From Strongylocentrotus droebachiensis (Eukaryota > Echinodermata > Echinoidea > Camarodonta > Strongylocentrotidae), in contig JAVYIG010000167.1 in the NCBI GenBank assembly GCA_035222895.1, forward strand, positions 414,501 through 478,500: a DNA stretch of 64,000 nt, in the 5' to 3' direction. Every line of letters begins with the position of its first letter. The stretch's first letter is position 1. The translations under genes and the position numbers were made by a program. This document shows, one piece after another, positions 25,001 through 37,000 of the stretch. Under the pieces are notes generated by a model that did not search any database, was not told the DNA's origin, and worked only from the letters and a program-made list of their open reading frames with translations.

Positions 25001-28000
25001 AATTCTGTTCTTTTTGTATATTTCGATTATTTAGACACTTTAAAAGGGTTTATGAAAATATGTTATTATATTATATCTATCTCTCTCTGATTATTAAGAC
25101 ACTTTATCTTTAAAATGATTCATGAAAATAATGTTCATATTATATTTATTCTTGGGAACCTACAAAAACAAGCTATGCTTTCCTGTTTCATTTCATAATT
25201 TTGAACTTACTTTGTCAACTATGTTCTGTATTGTGCAAACAATTGATATATGAAATGGAATAAATTCGAATCAATCAAAATATATATATTTAGGTAGGGT
25301 TCCTCTCGAACTTATTTTAAAAGGGGTCTGACTTTAACTTTTAAAAGTCAATTGTAGACATGAATCCAATGCAAAACAAATTAAATTTAGACTTAGATTT
25401 TTTTGGGCTCATATGTTACGGGCGCATGTAGCTGTTAAGCTCTATTATAGGGGTTTTCATTTTAATGAGATTTAAAAATATTGTTAACACATACTTTACA
25501 CTTTACTTGTACCTTGCTTCATGTAAACGTACATTCACTTCATTTGGCGGGATGGGGTAGATAAACTTAAAATAGAATCTGTACGCGTACGTGTACATGT
25601 CTTTTCCGTTTGAAAATCTTGAAATATAACATGTATGCTTACCTTGCAGTAAATATCTGTGCATTACAATATATTCACAATCCATATTTGAATTGTTATT
25701 TATATAACTTATCATTATTTTGCTGATTAAATTGTTCTTTAGTTTCTTAATGATTGAAATGGATGTAATACAGGCCTGTTCTGAAGGCCTTTCGCATGAA
25801 TCTCTGGTATTTTCTTTGTCATGTGTTTGTGCATGTGCGCATGAAACGGGTAGGACTTGTATTTCATGGGACTTTGGACCTTTTCTCTTTCTGTGTCTCT
25901 AACTCTCGTATCTACATCATGCTTAATATTGATAATCAAACATGAGGAAGTATATACATTTTCATAATTCACCAGTAAAAAAGATAAGCTCTGAAAAACT
26001 CCAAAATTGTTCTATGAAAAAAAGGGGGAAACATTTAGCTTTTGTTTACAATATAAAATTAAATCATGTTTTTGTAGCAGCATCGTGGTTTCGTGGAAAA
26101 AGTAGTATTTACTGTACACTTGCAGTAATGTAATATGTCTAAGTCTTTAAAATGTAATTGTGGAAAGTAACTTGAGATTAATTAAATGCAGTTCAAAATT
26201 TGCATGCACATACATCTCTGTACAATGTAGTTAATGGCTGATTTACACTAGACACTTACAGGCAGAAATAAAATTATATGTTTATTAAACTAACTAGCAT
26301 TGAGGAATCCTCCTCTCAAAGAGTACTACATTGCTCACGTCATATTCACTCGTCATCCACTAAACAACTTAAAGAGAAGGTTTTTTTATTAAAAAAACTA
26401 ACTTTAATGTCATTATCGCAAAGGTGACACTTTGATTGGCCAAGATTATCCAAAGCCAATGCTTGGAAATATTCGAAGTAATGATTATTAACAATTACAA
26501 AACGCTTAGATACAGCCCCGACATAGCACCTGAAAAGGTCCCCGGTCGCTGCTGAGATATGACGTCACATGTTGAACATGATATGCACAAGCAGACGATG
26601 TCCCATGACATCTCACACGATTTCAGTGCCTGTTTTCTCATCTTTTCTTCAGTTTTTTCTCTCACTTCAATACCCTGAGGCGAAATGTTTAATCTATTGC
26701 CTCACTCTTAACCCCGTGCATGGTATTATTTTGATGGAAAATGCAAGGATACAAAAAAAATGGAATCCGTCCCTTGTAAACAAAATAAGACGCCATTGTA
26801 TTTTCAGCTGCATACGCCGCGGCATGTTCGGCGTTTCAAGAGGGAACAAATGACGTCCATGCTATCATTCCGGAGGTTTTTTAATTTGAAAGTGTGGTTT
26901 CTTTGATTGTTCATTAACCCATATCCTGTGTATTTACGAACAAAAGAATTTAGTTATCAGAATGGGGGTCATATCCCTTTTTAATTGGTGTAAAATTCCA
27001 TCACATTTATATACACTAAACTCGTTATAATTTGAGAAATTAAAGCATTGCAATTATGTTCATTCTTTATGGGATGTCGTCTGCTTGGGCAGGGTTGGTT
27101 CATATTGTGACGGCATGAAAACATCGTTATTTTTCCGGCGAATCTCTCGCATATCCCAGATGCTATGGAGGTTGTTTTATTTGTATTTTTTATAAACCAC
27201 CCGATATGTAGTTGAACTAAAACTTGCATGATGGCCATCTGTTATAGCTTACTAGTTTCTAGTAATACGCTATTTGCCATATTTGTGATTTTCTATGAAC
27301 CCGCACTTTAAGGATTACAGCGATCAACGGGCTGGTGCAGGGCGAATTCATCGTTTGGCCCGGGTGCGATTACCACACCATTGCTAAAGGCCCTTTTACA
27401 CTTTCACGGATCGCATCACGGATCATCCCGGATCGTCGCTCCGGCCAGGCGCGCCGGAAGCAGTTTGGGATTGGGGGGGGGGGGGGAGGCAAACATTCCA
27501 GGGGGCTCACCTTCCAGGGGCAGTGACGTAATGAGAAAAAACGTTCGGAAGGGGGGGGGGCAGACGAAAAATCTACATCACCACCAGTCTTACACGTTAC
27601 ATGCAGGTCCCGCGGAACGTTTTTCAAAGTGGAGTATTAACGATCAGGTAGAGCGTACATTGGCGTGGGGTCCAGGGCATGAGCCTCGGCAGGGGATTAA
27701 GGGGCTGAGCCCCCGGAAGCTCTGGGGTTTTAGGTATTTAATTATGGTTAGATGAGCATCCAGGGGCCCTCTTTAAGGCCATTGACGTGTTCCGGGGGGG
27801 GGGGGGAGAGCCCCCAGAAGCTAAGAGGTTTTAATATCTAACTACGGTCAGATGGGCCTCCAGGGGCCGCCTTAGGGCCCTTGGTGGGGTCCAGGGGGCA
27901 GAGCCCCCTGAAGCTCAGGGGTTTTAGGTATTTAATTACGGTCAGATGAGCATCCAGGGGACGCTTTAGAGCCCTTGGTGGGGCTGGGGGGCGGAGCCCC

Positions 28001-31000
28001 CGTAAGCTCTGGGGTTTTAGGCATTTAATTACGGTTAGATGAGCATTTTTATACCTTATTTGTGACATTTGCAGGTCATTTATTGTTTCTCTCCGTCTTT
28101 CTTTCTTTTTCTCTTTAACATACTTTTTCAAAAAGTGAGAGGAGGGGGGGGGGGGGGGGGGGTTGGGGGGCTCGAGCCCAGCCACTTTGCAGACCATGAC
28201 ATAAAGGCTTCTAAATAAGCTTATTTTTCGCCCGATTGTAATTTGGCCATTTCTTATCTTCCGTACAAACGCATGAAAAGGTATGACTTACACAAAAATG
28301 GAGAAAAAATACCGGAAACATAACAGCAACATTTGTAAATCACTGGTATCGAATAAGAAATACCCCCCCCCCCCCATCAGTACGCCAGCGTTCAGGGGCT
28401 CATGTCTTCTCACCCCTATAACAAAAAAACAGACACGCTTTCCCATTCTCGCACAATATGTCCACGATATGCGCGTATCGCTATCGTAAAGACCTCCATT
28501 GATAAATACCATATAGGTGGCATGCGCAATGTTTATGAAATGTAATTCCTGTGAACTTTCCTTTTCTTTGAATGGAATTGTATATGTGATTTTATCCAGG
28601 TTTTTATTATTGTTATTATTGTAAACCATGTTTACTCCTTTACTGCTTTTTTTTTTTTTTTGGAGGGGGGGGGGGCGTTTTTGGGGGGCAAAAATGCGTT
28701 TTGCCCCCCCCCCACTTTTTTGATTGGGGGGGCAACTGCCCCCCCCCCCCCCTGCCCCCCCCCCCCCCCCCACTTCCGGCGCCTATGGCTCCGGGATCAT
28801 CCGTGTTATCTCCGGCATTACCGTATATACACCGGGGAGGCATCCGGCGTGATCCTTGGCGTACCGGCATATCCGGGGAAAAAAATAAGCTTGCTTAATT
28901 TTTCATCCCGGAGTTCACGGATGAAACAATCCGTCCTCTTCCCTGTAGGCACCGTGTACCTCCGTGTAGCCGCCGAATACATCCGGGACAGTCCGTTTAG
29001 ACACCGGGAGGTCCGTATTAACACCGGTTTCATCCGGGTTTGAAATTCCGTATATCAAATGAGCGCCTACAAGCTCAAGTCACCCGTCAACATTCCGGAG
29101 ATATCCCAATAGACAACGCACACCTTCGTGTGAGGACCGTAAAAGTACCCAGTAGCCTCCGTGCTCTTCCTTGAAATCCGTGTTAGCTCCGTATGCGTTT
29201 CCGGCGTGGTCCGCGTTGCTACCTTGTCTGTCCGGGGAGACACCGTACTTGCCCGTGTATACACCCAGTTCGGAACGTATCCACACCGGCATCGAGAAGA
29301 AATCGTGGTGTCGCACGCCGGAACACCCCGGATTAAGATCCGGGATGATCCGTGATGCGATCCGTGAAAGTGTAAAAGGGCCTTAAGCCCCAAAAAGTTT
29401 GGAACCAGCAACCTTGACATCTAGGCCAGTATGACGGCCCACTCCGGTACTCTATAATGAATCTTGTTGGTAATTGTGCACCGTGGCCTCAATTCATTAT
29501 TACAAAAGAAACGAATAAAAAGAAAACAAACTCCAGCATTAAAGCTTTAAGTTACATTAAAAAAGATATAACATCTCCAGATAATTATTCATATGATTAA
29601 TTTCAAGTATTTACCAGTTCGAATAGACCCACTGTCTGGCGACGTATCCACTAGACCATGACACATCCACATTATCAATTAAATGTTTTAACAATTCGAC
29701 TATGACTCATGGCACCTCCAGTACAGGTTCAGTATGGGTACACAATAGGGACTTTTGGATTTACACGACGAGAACGTGGACCGCCACGTGTGACATCCTT
29801 TTAAGGTAATGTGACGTCCTTTTAAGGCACTGCCGGGCACGGCCCAGTACCTAAGACAATGTCACACGCGGCAGTCCACGCTCTCGTCGTGTAAATCTAC
29901 AAGTCCCTAATATAGTGACTAAACCACGCTACTACAGTTAAATACAGTTACCCAAAGCACCCCAAACATGTAGCAATATCACTACATACATACATTTCTT
30001 GGGTAAAATTGTGCATGTGTCCCCGGACCCCACTCCGTGATCGGAGGGTTGCCATGCGTGTTACCAAAATGTCCGGTAAAGGGGTACTTTTCACGCACCA
30101 AAGTTCGGAACGTAGTACACAAAAGCCCGTTTTACACACCGGACTTAGGGGGTGTTTTCAAAATGAGGGAACATGCATTTGGTACCCTAAATAACACTGA
30201 GTGGGGGGGGGGGGGGCATACAAATGGCTATTTTTCTAACATCCTCTTTTTGTTTAATTTATTTTCTTCTTGCTCTTTTCCCATACCATGAACAGGACCA
30301 ACTTACCCACCTCTAACGACCGGTATGTCCTTTTTTCCCGTTCTTCATCATTCATTTCCCTCATTTATTCTCATTATAAAACAAACATCTGTGTGTGTTA
30401 TCATCCACACAAATGCTTAATGTCAGTTACCAACACATTATACTAAATTTATAACTATTACATTTAGATTCAAATAGGTAATGAAATGGTTTGATGAAAC
30501 GTGATTATTTTCTTATTCTTAGCTTTTATATAATTTAAGTTAATTTATTTTCGTCAGACATGATTTATTCATACTTTAGAAATTCCCTATCATTACTTTT
30601 TCTTGTCATCTTTGGTGTCAGCATTTTCTCGTTTCTTAATTTCCTTTTTCTTATGTGCATTAACCTAATGTTAGTATTCCTTTTAATAATTATTCATCAT
30701 GCATGATATTTATATGGCCACACAAACATTCATGTACTAATAGGCATGTCCTCCCACTATAAGTAAGCCACTATTTGTAACATTTGCCACTAAACTTAAT
30801 TGAAAGGTATATTAGCTTAAAGTATCGATACTAACTGTCCTGTCACTCTATTCATGAGTATCATGCGAATTTCAGAAGAACTATTCCAAAATACTCATTA
30901 TATATATTTGATATGTAGTTTATGCACATGTGTGTATGTGAATTTGATGCAAAATAATTTAACTTTTCCACAAACACAAGACACTTCAACGTCTTGCATT

Positions 31001-34000
31001 TTATATGCTTGTGAATTGTGAACACATTTCAGTGGATTTCAGTAGCCTTTCACATTTATTTACCTTGTCCTCGAACATTTTAAATAGAATATATTGGATA
31101 TCCAACTGTTATTTACCAACAGTAAAAAAAGGTATTGTATTTACATACGTTTCTTGTATTGTTTTATAAATGAATTATGCAGGAGGGTAAAAAGGACTAA
31201 AATCTTAGACCGGCCCCTCACCCCACTCCTTCTTGCACTTTTAAATATATAAAGCATTTTTCATGTGTCGCATTGAAATTTGGTCAAGTAATGTTTTTTT
31301 TTTTACATACTCATCATACTCTTCATACATCTATATTAAGACCATATATTTCTATTTAAATCATGCATGAACGTTCTGCTTTAAAATATAACTTTGAAAC
31401 TAAAATTAATGCAGTAATTTAACTTCCCATTATGTAAAGAATAAACAAAAAATCGTAAAGTACATACAAGTTATGTAGTAGGGGCACTCTGCAGAGTAAC
31501 ATTTAATATGTTTTAATATATTTAAGATGGTTTTCTTTGGTACTATTACAGCCGCCATATGCACTTAACAGCAGGTGTCAAATAAATAGCCTTTGATTTG
31601 AATCATTTTAGACATAATACTCGTTGAATATTTTGTTGTTGTTCTGGACTATGAAAGCTTCATAAAAAGGATGCTTCGTTTTCTCTTTGAAACTGATAAT
31701 TACTCAACAAAAAAACTATCCTCCATATACAGTATGACAATTCTAACGTTTATGTATATGCTCTAACAATACTAGAACCAATTAGAACAGAAGGAACTTC
31801 GACAAGTTCGTCAGGTGAGGAAACATTTTTGTTCAAGATATTTGAATTAACTTTCAAAAGTGTTATTCTTATTTTTATAAAATTTGATTTTTTTTAAAAA
31901 ATTGAACATTTTCATCTTTGTGGAAAACACATTTGTGTTTGACTTTCAAGAATATAGCTTCCTTTTTTAACGTTTCAAGGGAATAATCCAAGGTTTATTG
32001 TTTTGATTTGTATCTCTCCAACGCTAAACTATGATAAATAGATGAACAATACATTTTAGTGATGGAAGGGAAATAATTGAATGTATCACTTTCATTTTTT
32101 TAATAATGCTTTATTCGGTGTATGCGCGTGTTATATGACATATTATTGACTTCATGAGATAATATACAAGATCATACGGGGTAAATATTTATCATGACTA
32201 AACACAAAGAAGTAAATTTGATTTCATGTGTATCACACACCCGTCCATTCTCCTTATTATCATCTTATATATAACTTAAATCGAAGGAGTATAGATGTGG
32301 GCAAGATGCAAGCTTTAAATCACATTAGAATTTAGCAATACAAATTGAGTGTAACCAAAACTGTATGTCTGGTCTTAACAACATGCAATTTCAGCACTTT
32401 AAGCACCTGATGAATAAGCAGTAGTAATAAAGTTTGCCATTGCAAAGTGTGATATGTGATATACAAATATCAAAAAGATCAATATCAAAGGATGTGTATT
32501 GACCCAAGCAATGTATATTGTTCCCCTGTTACTTCAGCAAATATTAGCCTACAGTATATTTGTGAACACAGACTAGAGTTCAAAGTCCTGTTTATGCTAT
32601 GATTGAAGTGAGGCATCATTGTATAGGTGGATATGCATACAAAATTGTTTCTCAATTTCATGAGGAGGTTCCTGTTTTGATCGCAATGAATTAAATCGGG
32701 AATTCCCCTGATTATTTATTTGATTCAGTATCTGAATAACATACTACTATAGTACGAATCAGGGTTGCTGTTGGTAGAATGTGAACTGATGTTTAAATCT
32801 TAAATTTTATATTCAGAATGAAACTGATTAGTATTTCTAAGTATTTTTTGTTTTGTATGGCTTAAACACGTTTGTTATTATATTTAGTTTTTACAGTTAT
32901 TGGGTATAAATTTGATTCTTAAAGTTGTTATAATATCTATAGATACCTGTATGTTATAGAACTAGTATGTGATCCAAAAAAATATGTCGACAAAGGTATT
33001 GGGTAAGGGTTGCACATGGGTTTAAGGTAAGGTTTAGAGTAAGGATAACGGTTAGGGTTACGATTGGGTTTAAGGTAAGGTTTAGAGTAAGGGTTAGGGT
33101 TGCGATTTGGGTTTTAGGTAGGGTTTAGGGTAAGGGTTAGAGTGAGGGTGGCGATTGGCTTTCAGGTTAGGTTTAGAGTAAGGGTTAGGGTTAGGGTTGC
33201 GATTTGGTTTACGGTTAGGTTTAGATTAAGGGTTAGTGTTAGGGTTGCGATTGGGTTTACGGTTAGGTTTAGAGTAAGGGTTAGTGTTAGGGTTGTGATT
33301 GGGTTTACGGTTAGGTTTAGAGTAAGGGTTAGGGTTGCGATTGTATTTTATGTTAGGTTTAGAGTAAGGGTTAGGGTTGGGGCTGCAATTGGGTTTTATG
33401 TTATGTTTAGAGTAAGGGTTAGGGTAAGGGTTGCAATTGTATTTTATGTTAGGTTTAGAGTAAGGGTTAGGGTTAGGGCTGTGATTGGGTTTTATGTTAA
33501 GTTTAGAGTAAGGGCTAGGGTTAGGGCTGCGATTGTGTTTTAGGTTAGGTTCAGGGTAAGAGTTACGGTTGCGATTAGGTTTTAGGATAGGTTTAGGATA
33601 AATGTTAGGATAAAGTATAGTATTTAGTCTAGGGTTGAAGCAATGAATTCGGTTAGTGTATGAAATGGATCCGGAGCAATCGTCCCGTTAGCATTTGTCA
33701 TACAACCGGTGAGTATTTGTAGAAAACTAATCATAGGTTTGATGATTTCATCTAGAAGCTTGTGTCTTTAGATCTTGTATGAAACATTGTTTATCATCCA
33801 GAGCCCACACCATGCACCTGTGTGCCAAGTGGTCTGAGTTCTGGGGCTTCTGCAGGTATAGCTGTCTTAGCCATCCTGTTAGTGGCTTCTGTCATCATCA
33901 ACATCATTCAATTCATCATGTTGAGGAGACATGAGACCAGACCAGGTGACTATATTCATCAATTCCACTATAATAGTTGAAAGATGGAGTCAGAACGAAG

Positions 34001-37000
34001 TTAAGCTATTATAATATGTAATTGTTTGTTTTATGATTGTTCTACCTGATTGCCTAGAAACTAGATGTACGCTTGTAAATAATCAACCGCAGGAATGACG
34101 GCTGTAAGTCCTATCTGAAGGACTTTGTAATGAGAATAAATGCCGTATCAAAGGGCATGAGCACATTGACTTGATATTGCCTTCAGAGATTGAGAAAACA
34201 TAATACTTGAAGTTGATAGCGAACGCATTTCTTCTTGCATATCATAACATCTATCGCTTTCCTGAATGTACTTACCCATACCATATCAATACTTAAGGAT
34301 AGAGATCAATTTACTTGGGACTTAAGTTTACTTCCTTGTTGATAAATGTGCCATATACCTCTTTTGTTCACAGCAAAATATTCCTATATTTGCTTCTTCC
34401 TCTTCAATTTCTTCTTACAGGTTTTGAAGAGTCGCAGAAAAGTGTTTCTAGGTTAGTATTGAGCAGCTTGAAATATTCAACAGAATTATATATATATGTA
34501 TATATATCCATCGATAAATATTTATACAAACACTCTCACACACCAATATTCGGATGTAGTGAAATATGAGGAACCTCTAAATTTATGCATGATATCATTA
34601 TTCATGTGTTTACGTGAAACTTGAGTTTGTATTGGTATGAAACTCAACATTCAAGGGGATTGAAAAGTAGTTAATTTGAAAACAGAATGAAGACATATTT
34701 CGTAATGTAGAAAACGAAAATGTTATCTAAGTATGTAGTATAACACAAAAATGAGCAAAACTGCTATAATACGAATAATTCGAAATAAGTTCGATGAGAT
34801 CGCTCTGAGATGGCGCTGCACAATAGGCTAGGGCGGTGCCATTGATTAGGACAGTTTGGCCAACCCGGTTCGAGTTGGACACAATATGGCGACTACTGCT
34901 TTGTTGGGCAAGAACAGAACAAAGGAATATACGCCATGCTGTGACCCAGTGAAAGCAAGTTGGCCAAACTCTGTACATAGATGGCTCTGGGCTAGGGCAG
35001 TGCCATTGATTAGGAGAGTTTGGCCAACTTGGTTTCACTGGGTCACAATATGGCGTATATTCCTTTGTTCTGTTCTTGCCCAACAAAGCAGTAGTCGCCA
35101 TATTGTGACCAACTCGAACCGGGATGGCCAAACTCTGTATATACATGTAGATGGCTATGGGCTAGGGCAGAAAGGTCATTTGTTCAGTATCGCTTTTTCC
35201 ACAGAGAAGAAAGACACGTATCACATGAGGCAAGCGACAACATGGCGTATGAGATGATTCAGAGCGGAGATAAAGGTGAGAAAATGGTAAAATCAGTCAA
35301 TAGTTTAAAACAAGGAAATCGTTAGTACTACGAAGATTAACCACGAAGCTAATTTTACCCACAAAATAAAAAAGGGTTGATGAATGACTTTGCACGTGGC
35401 AATAAAAAAGTTGACAAAAACGTCTCACAACCACGCAAATACTAAATTATAATCGTTTTACCCCCAAACTAGACAATACATCGTAACTATCAAGGGTATT
35501 ACTGTGCATTAATTGAATAAAGTAGTAGTATATATTCCAAATGAAACATTAACTAAATCATTCTCCATTATCACACTTTTGCTAGACCTACTTACTTAAC
35601 AGTGGTTTTAATTCTTACCTCTAACAACAGCCGCTTTTTTAAATCTAACAAATTTAACTCCCCCTCACACACATGTACTAATAACTTGAAATTGAAAGAA
35701 ATCTAGTATAGATTATCCAAGGGTAGCCTTATCCCTCTTTTTTTTTAGAGGGTGAAAGATTGCTTGTATTTGATCTTTCAAGTATAAGAAGCTTTGTGAT
35801 AATATTTTGTCGTTTTATAGCATACACATCTCTCAAACTCGGTCCATCCCACTCTCCCATCATTGCAACTGAAAACGTGACGTTCTTCACGAGACTCGGT
35901 TCAATCGGACGGGGTGACTTCGGCGGAGTATGGAAGGGGGAACTCCGCTCGAATCAAAGTCAAGTAGACGTTGCTATCAGGCAAATTCCAGGTGAGGTTT
36001 CGCCAACTACTCTTAGCAAATTTAAAATAAATTGACGGAAAGGCCAATCTTTATTGAATATCAATGTAGCCACACATAACTAGAACTTGTTGAGGTGTTG
36101 TATTTATCATTAAAAAGCTCAGATGTCCTCAGCTTTTTTAGAAAGTTAAATTTCAGTATTACCAAACAAACGTATAAAGTAACACAACGCTTAAAATGTA
36201 AACCACGTATATACATGAATATATATATATATATATATTATTCTCTTGTCTTCAAAGCCTTCCTCGATCTGATCAAAAAAAGAATGACTGACTTCTGCAA
36301 ATGACTTTAACCCAACACTCTCTTTAAAATTGAAAGCAATTGAGGTAGTTATATATAGGATGCAGGCGCGGATCCAGGATTTCTTAGGGGGGGGGGGGGC
36401 CCAAATTTGAAATTATGCGAGCCAAATATTGGTACGTAATGGTGACCAACAGTGACGTAATGCGGGGGGGGGGGGGGGGGGTCGGTGCAGGGAGAGGCGA
36501 GTTTCCCCCGCGAACGCGGACGTTTTGACGTTTCATTAAATTATTAGAGAAAGAAGACGTTTCGTTGTACCGCTCTCAAAACAAATTCTCGTCTGAATTT
36601 AGTTTTTCCCCTCCCGCGCGAAGCGCGGAAAATTTTACGATTAATTAAATTATTACGATTCTTTGAAGAGTTGAATTCAGGTTCCCCCCCCTCCCGCGCT
36701 CGCGCGGAAGCTTTTTAAGTTTCCTTTAATCATTAGAGAAAGAAGACGATTCGTTTTACCGTTTTCGACACTAATCCTCGACTGAAATCAGTTTTCCCCC
36801 TTCCGCGCGAAGCGTGGAAGCTTTTACGATTCATTAAATCCTTAGAGAAAGAAGACGATTCGTTATACCGTTCTCGAAAATAATCCTCGTCGGAATTTAG
36901 TCCCCCTACATCCCGCGCGAGGCGCGGAAGGTAACATTAAATCATTACAGATTCGTATTACCGTTCTCGCCTCTGAATCCTCGTCTGAATTCAGGTTCCC

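Larger units (their letters stand above)
27385..29385. mobile_element. TIR element (AAGGCCCTTTTACACTTTCA ends) carrying a nested hAT-like element
   Basis: AAAGGCCCTTTTACACTTTC and GGATCGCATCACGGATCAT at the left are matched inverted at 29338-29384. Outside the nested insert (27446-28787) about 660 bp remain, rich in TCCGTGT and CCGG motifs. The layout is similar to the MITE at 17675-18306. Confidence 0.75.

Noticed and set aside
28288..28870. Gly-rich and Pro-rich overlapping frames
   Set aside because: They arise from poly-G and poly-C runs in the nested hAT-like element.
33142..33543. 133-codon Arg/Val/Phe repeat protein
   Set aside because: It is an open frame through the telomere-like tandem repeat, with no start context or homologous exon.
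33000..33620. True telomere or chromosome end
   Set aside because: Units are degenerate and lie inside a gene with coding exons on both sides.
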